From: Simmondsia chinensis
Lineage: Eukaryota > Streptophyta > Magnoliopsida > Caryophyllales > Simmondsiaceae
Assembly: GCA_018398585.1 (NCBI GenBank)
Contig: JAGTTD010000001.1
Coordinates: 18,679,750 to 18,743,749 of the forward strand
Direction: 5' to 3'
Length of the DNA stretch: 64,000 nucleotides
The position numbers and the translations under genes were made by a program. Below the pieces are notes generated by a model that was not told the origin of the DNA, did no database searches, and saw nothing but the letters and a program-made list of their open reading frames with translations. This document shows positions 26,257 through 41,572 of the stretch, one piece after another. Every line of letters begins with the position of its first letter. Positions within the stretch are counted from its first letter, which is position 1.

Positions 26257-28326
26257 TGCCTGGCTTTAATGGTATAAAATCATCTTATCTAGGTGTGTTT
26301 CAAGAAATTAGGGGTCTATGATCAATCATACACAGTGTATGATAGGTTTTAATGGTGTGAAATCAACTTGTATATGTGTGTTTCAAGTAATTAGAGGTGT
26401 AAGATAGGTTTTAATGGTGTAAAATCATCTTGTTTAGGCGTGTTTCAAGAAATTAGTGGTGTACGATCAGTCATAATCGGTCTGTGATGGGTTTTAATAG
26501 CGTAAAATCAACTTGTATGGGTGTGATTCAAGTAATTAGTGGTGTATGATCAGTCATGCACCGTGTATGATAGGTTTTAATGGGGTAAAATCAACTTGTA
26601 TAGGTATGTTTCAAGTAATTAGTGGTGCATTATCAATCATACACCGTGTATGATTGGTTTTAATGTTCTGAAATCAACTTGTGTAGGTTTGTTTCAAGTA
26701 ATTAGAGGTGCATGATCAATCATACAACGTGCAAAATAGGTTTCAAGTAATTAGTGGTGTATGATCAATCATACACCGTGCATAATTGGTTTTAATGGTG
26801 TGAAATCAACTTATATAGGTGTGTTTCAAGAAATTAGTGGTATACGATCAATCATACACCATGTACGATAGGTTTTAATGGTGTAAAATCAACTTGTATT
26901 AGTTTGTTTCAAGTAATTAGTTGTGTATGATCAGTCATACACTGTGTATGGTGGGGTTTTAATGGTGTAAAACCAACTGGTATGGGCGTGTTTCAAGTAA
27001 TTAGTGGTGTATGATCAGTCATACACAATGTATGATTGAATTTAATGATGTGAAATCCACTTGTATAGGTTTGTTTCAAGTAATTAGTGGTGTAAGATCA
27101 ATCACACACCGTGTATGATTGGTTTTAATGGTGTAAAATCAACTTGTTCGGGAGTGTTTCAAGTAATTAGCAGTGTATGATCTATCATACGCCATGTATG
27201 ATAGGTTTTAATGGTGTAAAATCAACTTGTATGGGTGTGTTTCATGTAATTAGTGGTGTATGATCAATCATACACCACGTATGATAGGACTTAATGGTGT
27301 GAAATCAACTTGTATATGTGTGTTTCAAGTAAATAGAGGTGTAAGATCAATCATACACTATGTAAGATAGGTTTTAATGGTGTAAAATCGTCTTGTTTAG
27401 GTGTGTTTCAAGAAATTAGTGGTGTACGATCAATCATAATCGGTGTGTGATGCGTTTTAATGGCGTAAAATCAACTTGTATGGATGTCTTTCAAGTAATT
27501 AGTGGTGTATGATCTGTCATGCACCGTGTATGATAGGTTTTAATGGCGTAAAATCAACTTGTATAGGTATGTTTCAAGTAATTAGTGGTGTATCATAAAT
27601 CATACACGGTGTATGATTGGTTTTAATGTTCTGAAATCAACTTGTGTAGGTCTGTTTCAAGTAATTAGAGGTGCATGATCAGTCATACAACTTGCACGAT
27701 AGGTTTCAAGTAATTAGTGGTGTATGATCAATCGTACACCGTGCATAATAGGTTTTGATGCTGTGAAATCAACTTATATAGGCGTGTTTCAAGTAATTAG
27801 TGGTGTATGATTAATCATACACCGTGCATAATTGGTTTTAATGGAGTCAAATCAACTTATATAGGGGTGTTTCAAGTAATTAATGGTGCATGATTAATCA
27901 TGCACAGTGTATGATAGGAGTTAATGGTGCACAATCATCTTATCTAGGCGTGTTTCACAAAATTAGTGGTGTATGATCAATCATGCACCTTGTATCATAG
28001 GTTTTAATGGTGTATAATCAACTTGTATTGGTGTGTTTCGAGTAATTAGTGGTGTATGATCAATCGCACACGGTGTATGATAGGTTTTAATGGTGTAGAA
28101 TCAACTTATATAGGTGTGCTTCAAGTAATTAGTGGCGTATGATCAATCACACACCGTGTATGATTGGTTTTAAGGGTGTGAAAACAACTTGTATAGGTGT
28201 GTTTCAAGTAATTAGTGGCGTATGTTCAATCATACACCGTGCATAATAGGTTTTAATGATGTGAAATCAACATATATAGGCGTGTTTCAAGTAATTAGTG
28301 GTGTATGATTAATCATACACAGTGTA
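26257..28326 (+). repeat. 26-mer HOR interval, 2070 bp
   Basis: The TGCC(T/A)GGCTTTAATGGT landmark is at 26,257 and 28,327. The spacing of 2070 bp equals 26 x 83 minus 21 minus 34 minus 34 plus 1. The short monomers are near 26,398, 26,732 and 27,695, and the single extra G is in GTGGGGTTTT near 26,951. Confidence 0.8.
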
Positions 28327-31230
28327 TGCCAGGCTTTAATGGTGTAAATTCATCTTATCTAGGTGTGTTTCAAGAAATTAGGGGTCTATGATCAATCATA
28401 CACCGTGTATGATAGGTTTTAATGGTATGAAATCAACTTGTATATGTGTGTTTCAAGTAATTAGAGGTGTAAGATAGGTTTTAATGGTGTAAAATCATCT
28501 TGTTTAGGTGTGTTTCAAGAAATTAGTGGTGTACGATCAATCATAATCGGTCTGTGATGGGTTTTAATGGCGTAAAATCAACTTGTATGGGTGTGATTCA
28601 AGTAATTAGTGGTGTATGATCAGTCATGCACCGTGTACGATAGGTTTTAATGGGGTGAAATCAACTTGTATAGGTATGTTTCAAGTAATTAGTGGTGTAT
28701 CATCAATCATACACCGTGTATGATTGGTTTTAATGTTCTGAAATCAACTTGTGTAGGTCTGTTTCAAGTAATTAGAGGTACATGATCGGTCATACAACGT
28801 GCACGATAGGTTTCAAGTAATTAGTTGTGTATGATCAATCGTACACCGTGCATAATAGGTTTTAATGGTGTGAAATCAACTTATATAGGCGTGTTTCAAG
28901 TAATTAGTGGTGTATGATTAATAATACACCGTGCATAATAGGTTTTGATGGTGTGAAATCAACTTATATAGGCGTGTTTCAAGTAATTAATGGTGTATGA
29001 TTAATCATACACAGTGTATGATCGGTTTTAATGGTGCAAAATCATCTTATCTAGGTGTGTTTCACGAAATTAGTGGTGTATGATCAATCATGCATCGTGT
29101 ATGATAGGTTTTAATGGTGTATAATCAACTTGTATTGGTGTGTTTCAAGTAATTGGTGGTATATGATCAATCATACACAGTGCATGATTGGTTTTAATGG
29201 TGTAAAATCAACTTATATTGGTGTGCTTCAAGTAATTAGTGGTGTTTGATCAATCACACGCCGTGTATGATTAGTTTTAAGGGTGTGAAATCAACTTGTA
29301 TAGGTGTGTTTCAAGTAATTAGTGGTGTATGTTCGATCATACACCATGCATAATTGGTTTTAATGTTGGGAAATCAACTTATATAGGCGTGTTTCAAGTA
29401 ATTAGTGGTGTATGATTAATCATACACAGCGTATGCCAGGCTTTAATGGTGTAAAATCATCTTATCTAGGTGTGTTTCAAGAAATTAGGGGTCTATGATC
29501 AATCATACACCGTGTATGATAGGTTTTAATGGTGTAAAATCAACCTGTATAGGTGTCTTTCAAGTAATTAGTTGTGTATGATCAATAACACACTGTGTAT
29601 GATTAGTTTTAATGGTGTGAAATCAACATGTATATGTGTGTTTCAAGTATTTAGCGGTGTAAGATCAATCGTACACTGTGTATGATAGGTTTTAAGGGTG
29701 TAAAATCATCTTGTTTCGGTGTGTTTCAAGAAATTAGTGGTACACGATCAATCACACTCCGTGTATTATAGGCTTTAATGGCATAAAATCAATTTGTATG
29801 GGTGCGTTTCAAGTAATTTGGGGTGTATGATCAGTCATACACCGTGTATGATAGGTTTTAATGGCGTAAAATCAACTTGTATCGGTGTGTTTCAAGTAAT
29901 TAGTGGTGTATGATCAATCACACACCGTGTGTGATTGGTTTTAGGGTGTGAAAACAACTTGTATGGGTGTGTTTCAAGTAATTAGCGGCGCATGTTCAAT
30001 CATACACCGTGCATAGTAGGTTTTAATGATGTGAAATCAACTTATATAGGCGTGTTTCAAATAATTAGTGGTGTATGATTAATCATACACAGTGTATGCC
30101 AGGCTTTAATGGTGTAAAATCATCTTATCTAGGTGTGTTTCAAGAAATTGGGGGTGTATGATCTATCATACACCGTGTATGATAGGTTTTAATGGTGTAA
30201 AATCAACCTGTATAGGTGTCTTTCAAGTTATTAGTTGTGTATGATCAATAACACACTGTGTATGATAGGTTTTAATGGTGTAAATTGAACTTGTTCGGGT
30301 GTGTTTCAAGTAATTAGCAGTGTATGATCTATCATACACCATGTATGATAGGTTTTAATGGGTTAAAATCAACTTGTACGGGTGAGTTTCATGTAATTAG
30401 TGGTGTATGATCAATCATACACCACGTATGATCGGAGTTAATGGTGTGAAATCAACTTGTATATGTGTGTTTCAAGTAATTAGAGGTGTAAGATCAATCA
30501 TACACTATGTAAGATAGGTTTTAATAGTGTAAAATCATCTTGTTTAGGTGTGTTTCAAGAAATTAGTGGTGTACGATCAATCATAATCGGTGTGTGATGG
30601 GTTTTAATGGCGTAAAATCAACTTGTATGGGTGTGTTTCAAGTAATTAGTGGTGTATGATCTTTCATGCACCGTGTATGATAGGTTTTAATGGGGTAAAA
30701 TCAACTTGTATAGGTATGTTTCAAGTAATTAGTGGTGTATCATCAATCATGCACCGTGTATGATTGGTTTTAATGTTCTGAAATCAACTTGTGTAGGTCT
30801 GTTTCAACTAGTTAGAGGTGCATGATCAGTCATACAACTTGCACGATAGGTTTCAAGTAATTAGTGGTGTATGATCAATCGCACACTGTGCATAATGGGT
30901 TTTAATGGTGTGAAATCAACTTATATAGGCGTGTTTCAAGTAATTAATGGTGTATGATTAATCATACACAGTGCATGATAGGTTTTAATGGTGCAAAATC
31001 ATCTTATCTAGGTGTGTTTCACGAAATTAGTGGTGTATGATCAATCATACACCGTGTATGATAGGTTTTAATGGTGTATAATCAACTTGTATTGGTGTGT
31101 TTCAAGTAATTAGTGGTGTATGATCCATCGCACACCGTGTATGATATGTTTTAATGGTGTAAAATCAACTTGTATAGGTGTGCTTCAAGTAATTAGTGGC
31201 TTATGATCAATCACACACCGTGTATGATTG

Positions 31231-34200
31231 GATTTAAGGGTGTGAAAACATCTCGTATAGGTGTGTTTCAAGTAAATAGTGGTGTATGTTCAATCATACA
31301 CCGTGCATAATAGGTTTTAATGATGTGAAATCAACTTATATAGGCGTGTTTCAAGTAAGTAGTGGTGTATGATTAATCATACACAGTGTATGCCAGGCCT
31401 TAATGGTGTAAAACCATCTTATCTAGGTGTGTTTCAAGAAATTAGGGGTCTATGATCAGTCATACACCGTGTATGATAGGTTTTAATGGTGTAAAATCAA
31501 CCTGTATAGGTGTCTTTCAAGTAATTAGTTGTGTATGATCAATAACACACTGTGTATGATTGGTTTTAATGGCGTGAAATCAACATGTATATGTGTGTCT
31601 CAAGTATTTAGCGGTGTAAGATCAATCATACACTGTGCATGATAGGTTTTAAGGGTGTAAAATCATCTTGTTTCGGTGTGTTTCAAGAAATTAGTGGTAC
31701 ACCATCAATCACACTCCGGGTATTATAGGTTTTAATGGCATAAAATCAATTTGTATGGGTGCGTTTCAAGTAATTAGGGCTATATGATCAGTCATACACC
31801 GTGTATGATAGGTTTTAATGGCGTAAAATCAACTTGTATAGGTGTGTTTCAAGTAATTAGTGGTGTATGATCAATCACACACCGTGTGTGATTGGTTTTA
31901 GGGTGTGAAAACGACTTGTATGGGTGTGTTTCAAGTAATTAGTGGCGCATGTTCAATCATACACCATGCATAGTAGGTTTTAATGATGTGAAATCAACTT
32001 ATATAGGCGTGTTTCAAGTAATTAGTGGTGTATGATTAATCATACACAGTGTATGCCTGGCTTTAATTGTGCAAAATCATCTTATCTAGGTGTGTTTCAA
32101 GAAATTAGGGGTGTATGATCAATCATACACTGTGTATGATAGGTTTTAATGGTGTAAAATCAACCTGTATAGGTGTCTTTCAAGTTATTAGTTGCGTATG
32201 ATCAATAACACACCGTGTATGATAGGTTTTAATGGCGTGAATTCAACTTGTTCAGGTGTGTTTCAAGTAATTAGCAGTGTATGATCTATCATACACCATG
32301 TATGATAGGTTTTAATGGTGTAAAATCAACTTGTACGGGTGAGTTTCATGTAATTAGTGGTGTATGATCAATCATACACCACGTATGATAGGAGTTAATG
32401 GTGTGAAATCAACTTGTATATGTGTGTTTCAAGTAATTAGAGGTGTAAGATCAATCATACACTATGTAAGATAGGTTTTAATGGTGTAAAATCATCTTGT
32501 TTAGGTGTGTTTCAAGAAATTAGTGGTGTACGATCAATCATAATCGGTGTGTGATGGGTTTTAATGGCGTAAAATCAACTAGTATGGGTGTGTTTCAAGT
32601 AATTAGTGGTGTATGATCTGTCATGCACCGTGTATGATAGGTTTTAATGGGGTGAAATCAACTTGTATAGGTATGTTTCAAGTAATTAGTGGTGCATCAT
32701 CAATCATACACCGTGTATGATTGGTTTTAATGTTCTAAAATCAGCTTGTGTAGGTCTGTTTCAAGTAATTAGAGGTCCATGATCAGTCATACAACTTGCA
32801 CGATAGGTTTCAAGTAATTAGTGGTGTATGATCAATCGCACACCGTGCATAATAGGTTTTAATAGTGTGAAGTCAACTCATATAGGCGTGTTTCAAGTAA
32901 TTAATGGTGTATGATTAATCATACACAGTGTATGATAGGTTTTAATGGTGCAAAATCATCTTATCTAGGTGTGTTTCACGAAATTAGTGGTGTGTGATCA
33001 ATCATACACCGTGTATGATAGGTTTTAATGGTGTATAATCAACTTGTATTGGTGTGTTTCAAGTAATTAGTGGTGTATGATCAATCGCACACCGTGTATG
33101 ATATGTTTTAATGGTGTAAAATCAACTTATATAGGTGCGCTTCAAGTAATTAGTGGCTTATGACCAATCACACACCGTGTATGATTGGATTTAAGGGTGT
33201 GAAAACATCTTGTATAGGTGTGTTTCAAGTAATTAGTGGCGTATGTTCAATCATACACCGTGCATAATCGGTTTTAATGATGTGAAATCAACTTATATAG
33301 GCGTGTTTCAAGTAATTAGTGGTGTATGATTAATCATACACAGTGTATGCCAGGCCTTAATGGTGTAAAACCATCTAATCTAGGTGTGTTTCAAGAAATT
33401 AGGGGTGTATGATCAATCATACACCGTGTATGATAGGTTTTAATGGTGTAAAATCAACCTGTATAGGTGTCTTTCAAGTTATTAGTTGTGTATGATCAAT
33501 AACACACTGTGTATGATAGGTTTTAATGGTGTAAATTCAACTTGTTCCGGTGTGTTTCAAGTAATTAGCAGTGTATGATCTATCATACACCATGTATGAT
33601 AGGTTTTAATGGTGTAAAATCAACTTGTACGGGTGAGTTTCATGTAATTAGTGGTGTATGATCAATCATACACCACGTATGATAGGAGTTAATGGTGTGA
33701 GATCAACTTGTATATGTGTGTTTCAAGTAATTAGAGGGGTAAGATCAATCATACACTATGTAAGACAGGTTTTAATGGTGTAAAATAATCTTGTTTAGGT
33801 GTGTTTCAAGAAATTAGTGATGTACGATCAATCATAATGGGTGTGTGATGGGTTTTAATGGCGTAAAATCAACTTGTATAGGTGTGTTTCAAGTAATTAG
33901 TGGTGTATGATCTGTCATGCACCGTGTATGATAGGTTTTAATGGGGTAAAATCAACTTGTATAGGTATGTTTCCAGTAATTAATGGCGTATCATCAATCA
34001 TGCACCGTGTATGATTGGTTTTAATGTTCTGAAATCAACTTGTGTAGGTCTGTTTCGACTAATTAGAGGTGCATGATCAGTCATACAACTTGCACGATAG
34101 GTTTCAAGTAATTAGTGGTGTATGATCAATCGCACAACGTGCATAATAGGTTTTAATGGTGTGAAATCAACTTATATAGGCGTGTTTCAAGTAATTAATG

Positions 34201-34481
34201 GTGTATGATTAATCATACACAGTGTATGATAGGTTTTAATGGTGCAAAATCATCTTATCTAGGTGTGTTTCACGAAATTAGTGGTGTATGATCAATCATA
34301 CACCGTGTATGACAGGTTTTAATGGTGTATAATCAACTTGTATTGGTGTGTTTCAAGTAATTAGTGGTGTATGATCAATCGCACACCGTGTATGATATGT
34401 TTTAACGGTGTAAAATCAACTTATATAGGTGTGCTTCAAGTAATTAGTGGCTTATGATCAATCACACACCGTGTATGATTG
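31231..34481 (+). repeat. 24-mer (1957 bp) then 16-mer (1294 bp) HOR units
   Basis: GATTTAAGGGTGTGAAAACA is at 31,231, 33,188 and 34,482. The first spacing, 1957 bp, is 24 x 83 minus 34 minus 1. The second, 1294 bp, is exactly 16 x 83 minus 34. Both units share subtypes such as the CAGGCCTTAATGG monomer and the GGTGAGTTTCATG monomer, so the 16-mer looks like a contracted form of the 24-mer. Confidence 0.8.
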
Positions 34482-34909
34482 GATTTAAGGGTGTGAAAAC
34501 ATCTCGTATAGGTGTGTTTCAAGTAATTAGTGGCGTATGTTCAATCATACACCGTGCATAATAGGTTTTAATGATGTGAAATCAACTTATATAGGCGTGT
34601 TTCAAGTAAGTAGTGGTGTATGATTAATCATACACAGTGTATGCCAGGCCTTAATGGTGTAAAACCATCTTATCTTGGTGTGTTTCAAGAAATTAGGGGT
34701 GTATGGTCAATCATACACCGTGTATGATAGGTTTTAATGGTGTAAAATCAACCTGTATAGGTGTCTTTCAAGTAATTAGTTGTGTATGATCAATAACACA
34801 CTGTGTATGATAGGTTTTAGTGGTGTAAAATCATCTTGTTTAGGTGTGTTTCAAGAAATTAGTGGTGTACGGTCACTCATAATCGGTGTGTGATGGGTTT
34901 TAATGGCGT

Positions 34910-37750
34910 AAAATCTACTTGTATAGGTTTGTTTCAAGCAATTAGTGGTGTAAGATCAATCACACACCTTGTATGATTGGTTTTAATGGTGTAAAATCAA
35001 CTTGTTCGGGTGTGTTTCAAGTAATTAGCAGTGTATGATCTATCATACACCATGTATGATAGGTTTTAATGGTGTAAAATCAACCTGTATGGGTGTGTTT
35101 CATGTAATTAGTGGTGTATGATCAATCATACACCACGTATGATAGGAGTTAATGGTGTGAAATCAACTTGTATATGTGTGTTTCAAGTAAATAGAGGTGT
35201 AAGATCAATCATACACTATGTAAGATAGGTTTTAATGGTGTAAAATCGTCTTGTTTAGGTGTGTTTCAAGAAATTAGTGGTGTACGATCAATCATAATCG
35301 GTGTGTGATGCGTTTTAATGGCTTAAAATCAACTTGTATGGGTGTCTTTCAAGTAATTAGTGGTGTATGATCTGTCATGCACCATGTATGATAGGTTTTA
35401 ATGGGGTAAAATCAACTTGAATAGGTATGTTTCAAGTAATTAGTGGTGTATCATAAATCATACACGGTGTATGATTGGTTTTAATGTTCTGAAATCAACT
35501 TGTGTAGGTCTGTTTCAAGTAATTAGAGGTGTATGATCAGTCATACAACTTGCACGATAGGTTTCAAGTAATTAGTGGTGTATGATCAATCGTACACCGT
35601 GCATAATAGGTTTTGATGCTGTGAAATCAACTTATATAGGCGTGTTTCAAGTAATTAGTGGTGTATGATTAATCGTACACCGTGCATAATAGGTTTTAAT
35701 GGAGTGAAATCAACTTATATAGGCGTGTTTCAAGTAATTAATGGTGTATGATTAATCATACACAGTGTATGATAGGAGTTAATGGTGCACAATCATCTTA
35801 TCTAGGCGTGTTTCCCAAAATTAGTGGTGTATGATCAATCATGCACCTTGTATCATAGGTTTTAATGGTGTATAATCAACTTGTATTTGTGTGTTTCGAG
35901 AAATTAGTGGTGTATGATCAATCGCACACGGTGTATGATAGGTTTTAATGGTGTAGAATCAACTTATATAGGTGTGCTTCAAGTAATTAGTGGCGTATGA
36001 TCAATCACACACCGTGTACGATTGGTTTTAAGAGTGTGAAAACAACTTGTATAGGTGTGTTTCAAGTAATTAGTGGCGTATGTTCAATCATACACCGTGC
36101 ATAATAGGTTTTAATGATGTGAAATCAACATATATAGGCGTGTTTCAAGTAATTAGTGGTGTATGATTAATCATACACAGTGTATGCCAGGCTTTAATGG
36201 TGTAAAATCATCTAATCTAGGTGTGTTTCAAGAAATTAGGGGTCTATGATCAATCATACACCATGTATGATAGGTTTTAATGGTGTGAAATCAACTTGTA
36301 TATGTGTGTTTCAAGTAATTAGAGGTGTAAGATAGGTTTTAATGGTGTAAAATCATCTTGTTTAGGTGTGTTTCAAGATATTAGTGGTGTACGATCAATC
36401 ATAATCGGTGTGTGATGGGTTTTAATGCCATACAATCAACTCGTATGGGTGTGTTTCAAGTAATTAGTGGTGTACGATCAATCATAATCGGTCTGTGATG
36501 GGTTTTAATGGCGTAAAATCAACTTGTATGAGTGTGATTCAAGTAATTAGTGGTGTATGATCAGTCATGCACCGTGTATGATAGGTTCTAATGGGGTAAA
36601 ATCAACTTGTATAGGTATGTTTCAAGTAATGAGTGGTGTATCATCAATCATACACCGTGTATGATTGGTTTTAATGTTCTGAAATCAACTTGTGTAGGTC
36701 TGTTTCAAGTAATTAGAGGTGCACGATCGGTCATACAACGTGCACGATAGGTTTCAAGTAATTAGTGGTGTATGATCAATCGTACACCGTGCATAATAGG
36801 TTTTAATGGTGTGAAATCAACTTATATAGGCGTGTTTCAAGTAATTAGTGGTGTATGATTAATAATACACCGTGCATAATAGGTTTTGATGGTGTGAAAT
36901 CAACTTATATAGGCGTGTTTCAAGTAATTAATGGTGTATGATTAATCATACACAGTGTATGATCGGTTTTAATGGTGCAAAATCATCTTATCTAGGTGTG
37001 TTTCACGAAATTAGTGGTGTATGATCAATCATACACCGTGTATGATAGGTTTTAATAGTGTATAATCAACTTGTGTTGGTGTGTTTCAAGTAATCAGTGG
37101 TATATGATCAATCATACACAGTGTATGATTGGTTTTAATGGTGTAAAATCAACTTATATAGGTGTGCTTCAAGTAATTAGTGATGTATGATCAATCACAT
37201 GCCATGTATGATTAGTTTTCAGGGTGTGAAATCAACTTGTATAGGTGTGTTTCAAGTAATTAGTGGTGTATGTTCGATCATACACCATGCAAATTGGTTT
37301 TAATGTTGTGAAATCAACTTATATAGGCGTGTTTCAAGTAATTAGTGGTGTATGATTAATAATACACAGTGTATGCCAGGCTTTAATGGTGTAAAATCAT
37401 CTTATCTAGGTGTGTTTCAAGAAATTAGGGGTCTATGATCCATCATACACCGTGTATGATAGGTTTTAATGGTGTAAAATAAACCTGTATAGGTGTCTTT
37501 CAAGTAATTAGTTGTGTATGATCAATAACACACTGTGTATGATTGGTTTTAGTGGTGTGAAATCAACATGTATATGTGTGTCTCAAGTATTTAGCGGTGT
37601 AAGTTCAATCATACACTGTGCGTGATAGGTTTTAAGGGTGTAAAATCATCTTGTTTCGGTGTGTTTCAAGAAATTAGTGGTACACGATCAATCACACTCC
37701 ATGTATTGTAGGTTTTAATGGAATAAAATCAATTTGTATGGGTGCGCTTC
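34910..37750 (+). repeat. Displaced intra-array copy of the 27.05-29.8 kb block
   Basis: Private variants repeat at a constant offset of 7858 bp: TGATGCGTTTTAATGG near 27,449 and 35,307, and TTTTGATGCTGTGAAATC near 27,755 and 35,613. Further right the offset becomes 7941 (GTTCGATCATACACCATGC at 29,331 and 37,272). That is 7858 plus one 83-bp monomer, which is visible as an extra unit at about 36,390-36,490. The two blocks are separated by unrelated HOR units (24- and 16-mers), so this is not simple neighbouring duplication. Confidence 0.75.
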
Positions 37751-38939
37751 AAGTAATTAGGGGTGTATGATCAGTCATACACCGTGTATGATAGGTTTTA
37801 ATGGCGTAAAATCAACTTGTATAGGTCTGTTTCAAGTAATTAGAGGTGCATGATCAGTCACACAACTTGCACGATAGGTTTCAAGTAATTAGTGGTGTAT
37901 GATCAATCGTACACCGTGCATAATAGGTTTTGATGGTGTGAAATCAACTTATATAGGCGTGTTTCAAGTAATTAGTGGTGTATGATTAATCATACACCGT
38001 GCATAATAGGTTTTAATGGAGTGAAATCAACTTATATAGGCGTGTTTCAAGTAATTAATGGTGTATGATTAATCATACACAGTGTATGATAGGAGTTAAT
38101 GGTGCACAATCATCTTATCTAGGCGTGTTTCCCAAAATTAGTGGTGTATGATCAATCATGCACCTTGTATCATAGGTTTTAATGGTGTATAATCAACTTG
38201 TATTGGTGTGTTTCGAGAAATTAGTGGTGTATGATCAATCGCACACGGTGTATGATAGGTTTTAATGGTGTAGAATCAACTTATATAGGTGTGCTTCAAG
38301 TAATTAGTGGCATATGATCAATCACACACCGTGTACGATTGGTTTTAAGGGTGTGAAAACAACTTGTATAGGTGTGTTTCAAGTAATTAGTGGCGTATGT
38401 TCAATCATACACCGTGCATAATAGGTTTTAATGATGTGAAATCAACATATATAGGCGTGTTTCAAGTAATTAGTGGTGTATGATTAATCATACACCGTGT
38501 ATGCCAGGCTTTAATGGTGTAAAATCATCTTATCTAGGTGTGTTTCAAGAAATTAGGGGTCTATGATCAATCATACACCGTGTATGATAGGTTTTAATGG
38601 TGTGAAATCAACTTGTATATGTGTGTTTCAAGTAATTAGAGGTGTAAAATAGGTTTTAATGGTGTAAAATCATCTTGTTTAGGTGTGTTTCAAAAAATTA
38701 GTGGTGTACGATCAATCATAATCGGTCTGTGATGGGTTTTAATGGTGCAAAATCAACCTGTATAGGTGTCTTTCCAGTAATTAGTTGTGTATGATCAATA
38801 ACACACTATGTATGATTGGTTTTAATGGTGTGAAATCAACTTGTATATGTATGTTTCAAGTAATTAGCGGGGCAAGATCAATCATACACTGTGTATGATA
38901 GGTTTTAAGGATGTAAAATCATCTTGTTTAGGTGTGTTT

Positions 38940-41242
38940 CAAGAAATTGGTGGTGCACGATCAATCATACACCATGTACGATAGGTTTTAATGGTGTAAA
39001 ATCAACTTGTATTGGTGTGTTTCAAGTAATTAGTTGTGTATGATCAGTCATACACTGTGTATGGTAGGTTTTAATGGTGTAAAATCAACTTGTTTGGGTG
39101 TGTTTCAAGTAATTAGTGGTGTATGATCAATCATAAACAATGTAGGATTGGATTTAATGATGTGAAATCAACTTGTATAGGTTTGTGTCAAGTAATTAGT
39201 GGTGTATGATCAATCACACACCGTGTATGATTGGTTTTAATGGTGCAAAATCAACTTGTTTGGGTGTGTTTCAATTAATTAGTGGTGTATGTTCAATCAT
39301 ACACCTTGCATAATAGGTTTTAATGATGTGAAATCAACTTATATAGGCGTGTTTCAAGTAATTAGTGGTGTATGATTAATCATACACAGTGTATGCCAGG
39401 CCTTAATGGTGTAAAACCATCTAATCTAGGTGTGTTTCAAGAAATTAGGGGTGTATGATCAATCATACACCGTGTATGATAGGTTTTAATGGTGTAAAAT
39501 CAACCTGTATAGGTGTCTTTCAAGTTATTAGTTGTGTATGATCAATAACACACTGTGTATGATAGGTTTTAATGGTGTAAATTCAACTTGTTCCGGTGTG
39601 TTTCAAGTAATTAGCAGTGTATGATCGATCATACACCATGTATGATAGGTTTTAATGGTGTAAAATCAATTTGTACGGGGGTGTTTCATGTAATTAGTGG
39701 TGTATGATCAATCATACACCATGTATGATAGGAGTTAATGGTGTGAAATCAACTTGTATATGTGTGTTTGAAGTAATTAGAGGTGTAAGATCAATCATAC
39801 AGTATGTAAGATAGGCTTTAATGGTGTAAAATCATCTTATTTAGGTGTGTTTCAAGAAATTAGTGGTGTACGATCAATCATAATCGGTGTGTGATGGGTT
39901 TTAAATGCGTAAAATCAACTTATATAGGTGTGCTTCAAGTAATTAGTAGTATATGATCAATCACACACCGTGAATTATTGGTTTTAAGGGTGTGAAATCA
40001 ACTTGTATGGGTGTGTTTCAATTAATTAGTGGTGTATGTTCAATCATACACCGTGCATAATAGGTTTTAATGTTGTGAAATCAACTTATATAGGCGTGTT
40101 TCAAGTAATTAGTGGTGTATGATTAATCATACACAGTGTATGCCAGTCTTTAATGGTGTAAAATCATCTTATCTAGGTGTGTTTCAAGAAATTAGGGGTC
40201 TATGATCAATCATACACCGTGCATAATAGGTTTTAATGATGTGAAATCAACTTATATAGGCGTGTTTCAAGTAATTAGTGGTGTATAATTAATCATACAC
40301 AGTGTATGCCAGGCTTTAATGGTGTAAAATCATCTTATCTAGGTGTGTTTCAAGAAATTAGGGGTCTATGATCAATCATACACCGTGTATGATAGGTTTT
40401 AATGGTGTAAAATCAACCTGTATAGGTGTCTTTCAAGTAATTAGTTGTGTATGATCAATAACACACTGTGTATGATAGGTTTTAATGGTGTAAAATCATC
40501 TTGTTTAGGTGTGTTTCAAGAAATTAGTGGTGTACGATCAATCATAATAGGTGTGTGATGGGTTTTAATGGCGTAAAATCAACTTGTATGGTGTGTTTCA
40601 AGTAATTAGTGGTGTATTATCAGTCATGCACTGCGTATGATAGGTTTTAATGGGGTAAAATCAACTTGCATTGGTATGTTTCAACTAATTGGTGGTTTAT
40701 CATCAATCATACACCATGTATGATTGGTTTTAATGTTCTAAATCAACTTGTGTAGGTCTGTTTCAAGTAATTGGAGGTGCATGATCAATCATACAACGTG
40801 CGCGATAGGTTTCAAGTAATTAGTGGTGTATGATCAATCGTACACCGTGCATAATAGGTTTTAATGGTGTGAAATCAACTTATATGGGCGTGTTTCAAGT
40901 AATTAGTGGTGTATGATTAATAATACACCGTGCATAATAGGTTTTAATGGTGTGAAATCAACTTATATAGGCGTGTTTCGAATAATTAATGGTATATGAT
41001 TAATCATACACAGTGTATGATAGGTTTTAATGGTGCAAAATAAACCTGTATAGGTGTCTTTCAAGTAATTAGTTGTGTATGATCAATAACACACTGTGTA
41101 TGATTGGTTTTAATGGTGTGAAATCAACTTGTACATGCGTGTTTCAAGTAATTAGCGGTGTAAGATCAATCATACACTGTGTATGATAGGTTTTAAGGAA
41201 GTAAAATCACCTTGTTTAGGTGTGTTTCTAGAAATTAGGGGT
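38940..41242 (+). repeat. Satellite mosaic of earlier HOR blocks
   Basis: Ordinary 83-bp monomers continue here, but neighbouring subtypes do not follow one unit order. A stretch around 39,417 (CCATCTAATCTAGG) matches one around 33,371, an offset of 6046 bp, and then switches to other subtypes by about 39,910. No gene or other element is visible. It reads as a patchwork made by exchange or conversion between distant units. Confidence 0.65.
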
Positions 41243-41572
41243 GCACGATCAATCACACTCCGTGTATGATAGGTTTTAATGGCATAAAATCAATTTTTAT
41301 GGGTGTGTTTCAAGTAATTAGTGGTGTATGATCAGTCATGCACCGTGTATGATAAATTTTAATGGTGTAAAGTCAACTTGTATAGGTGTGTTTCAAGTAA
41401 TTAGTGGTGTATGATCAATCATACACCGTGTATGATTAGTTTTAATATTGTGAAATCAACTTCTATATGTGTGTTTCAAGTAAATAGCGGTGTATGATCA
41501 ATCATACACTGTGCATGGTTGGTTTTAATGGTGTAAAATCATCTTGTCTAGGAGTGTTTCAAGTAATTAGTG

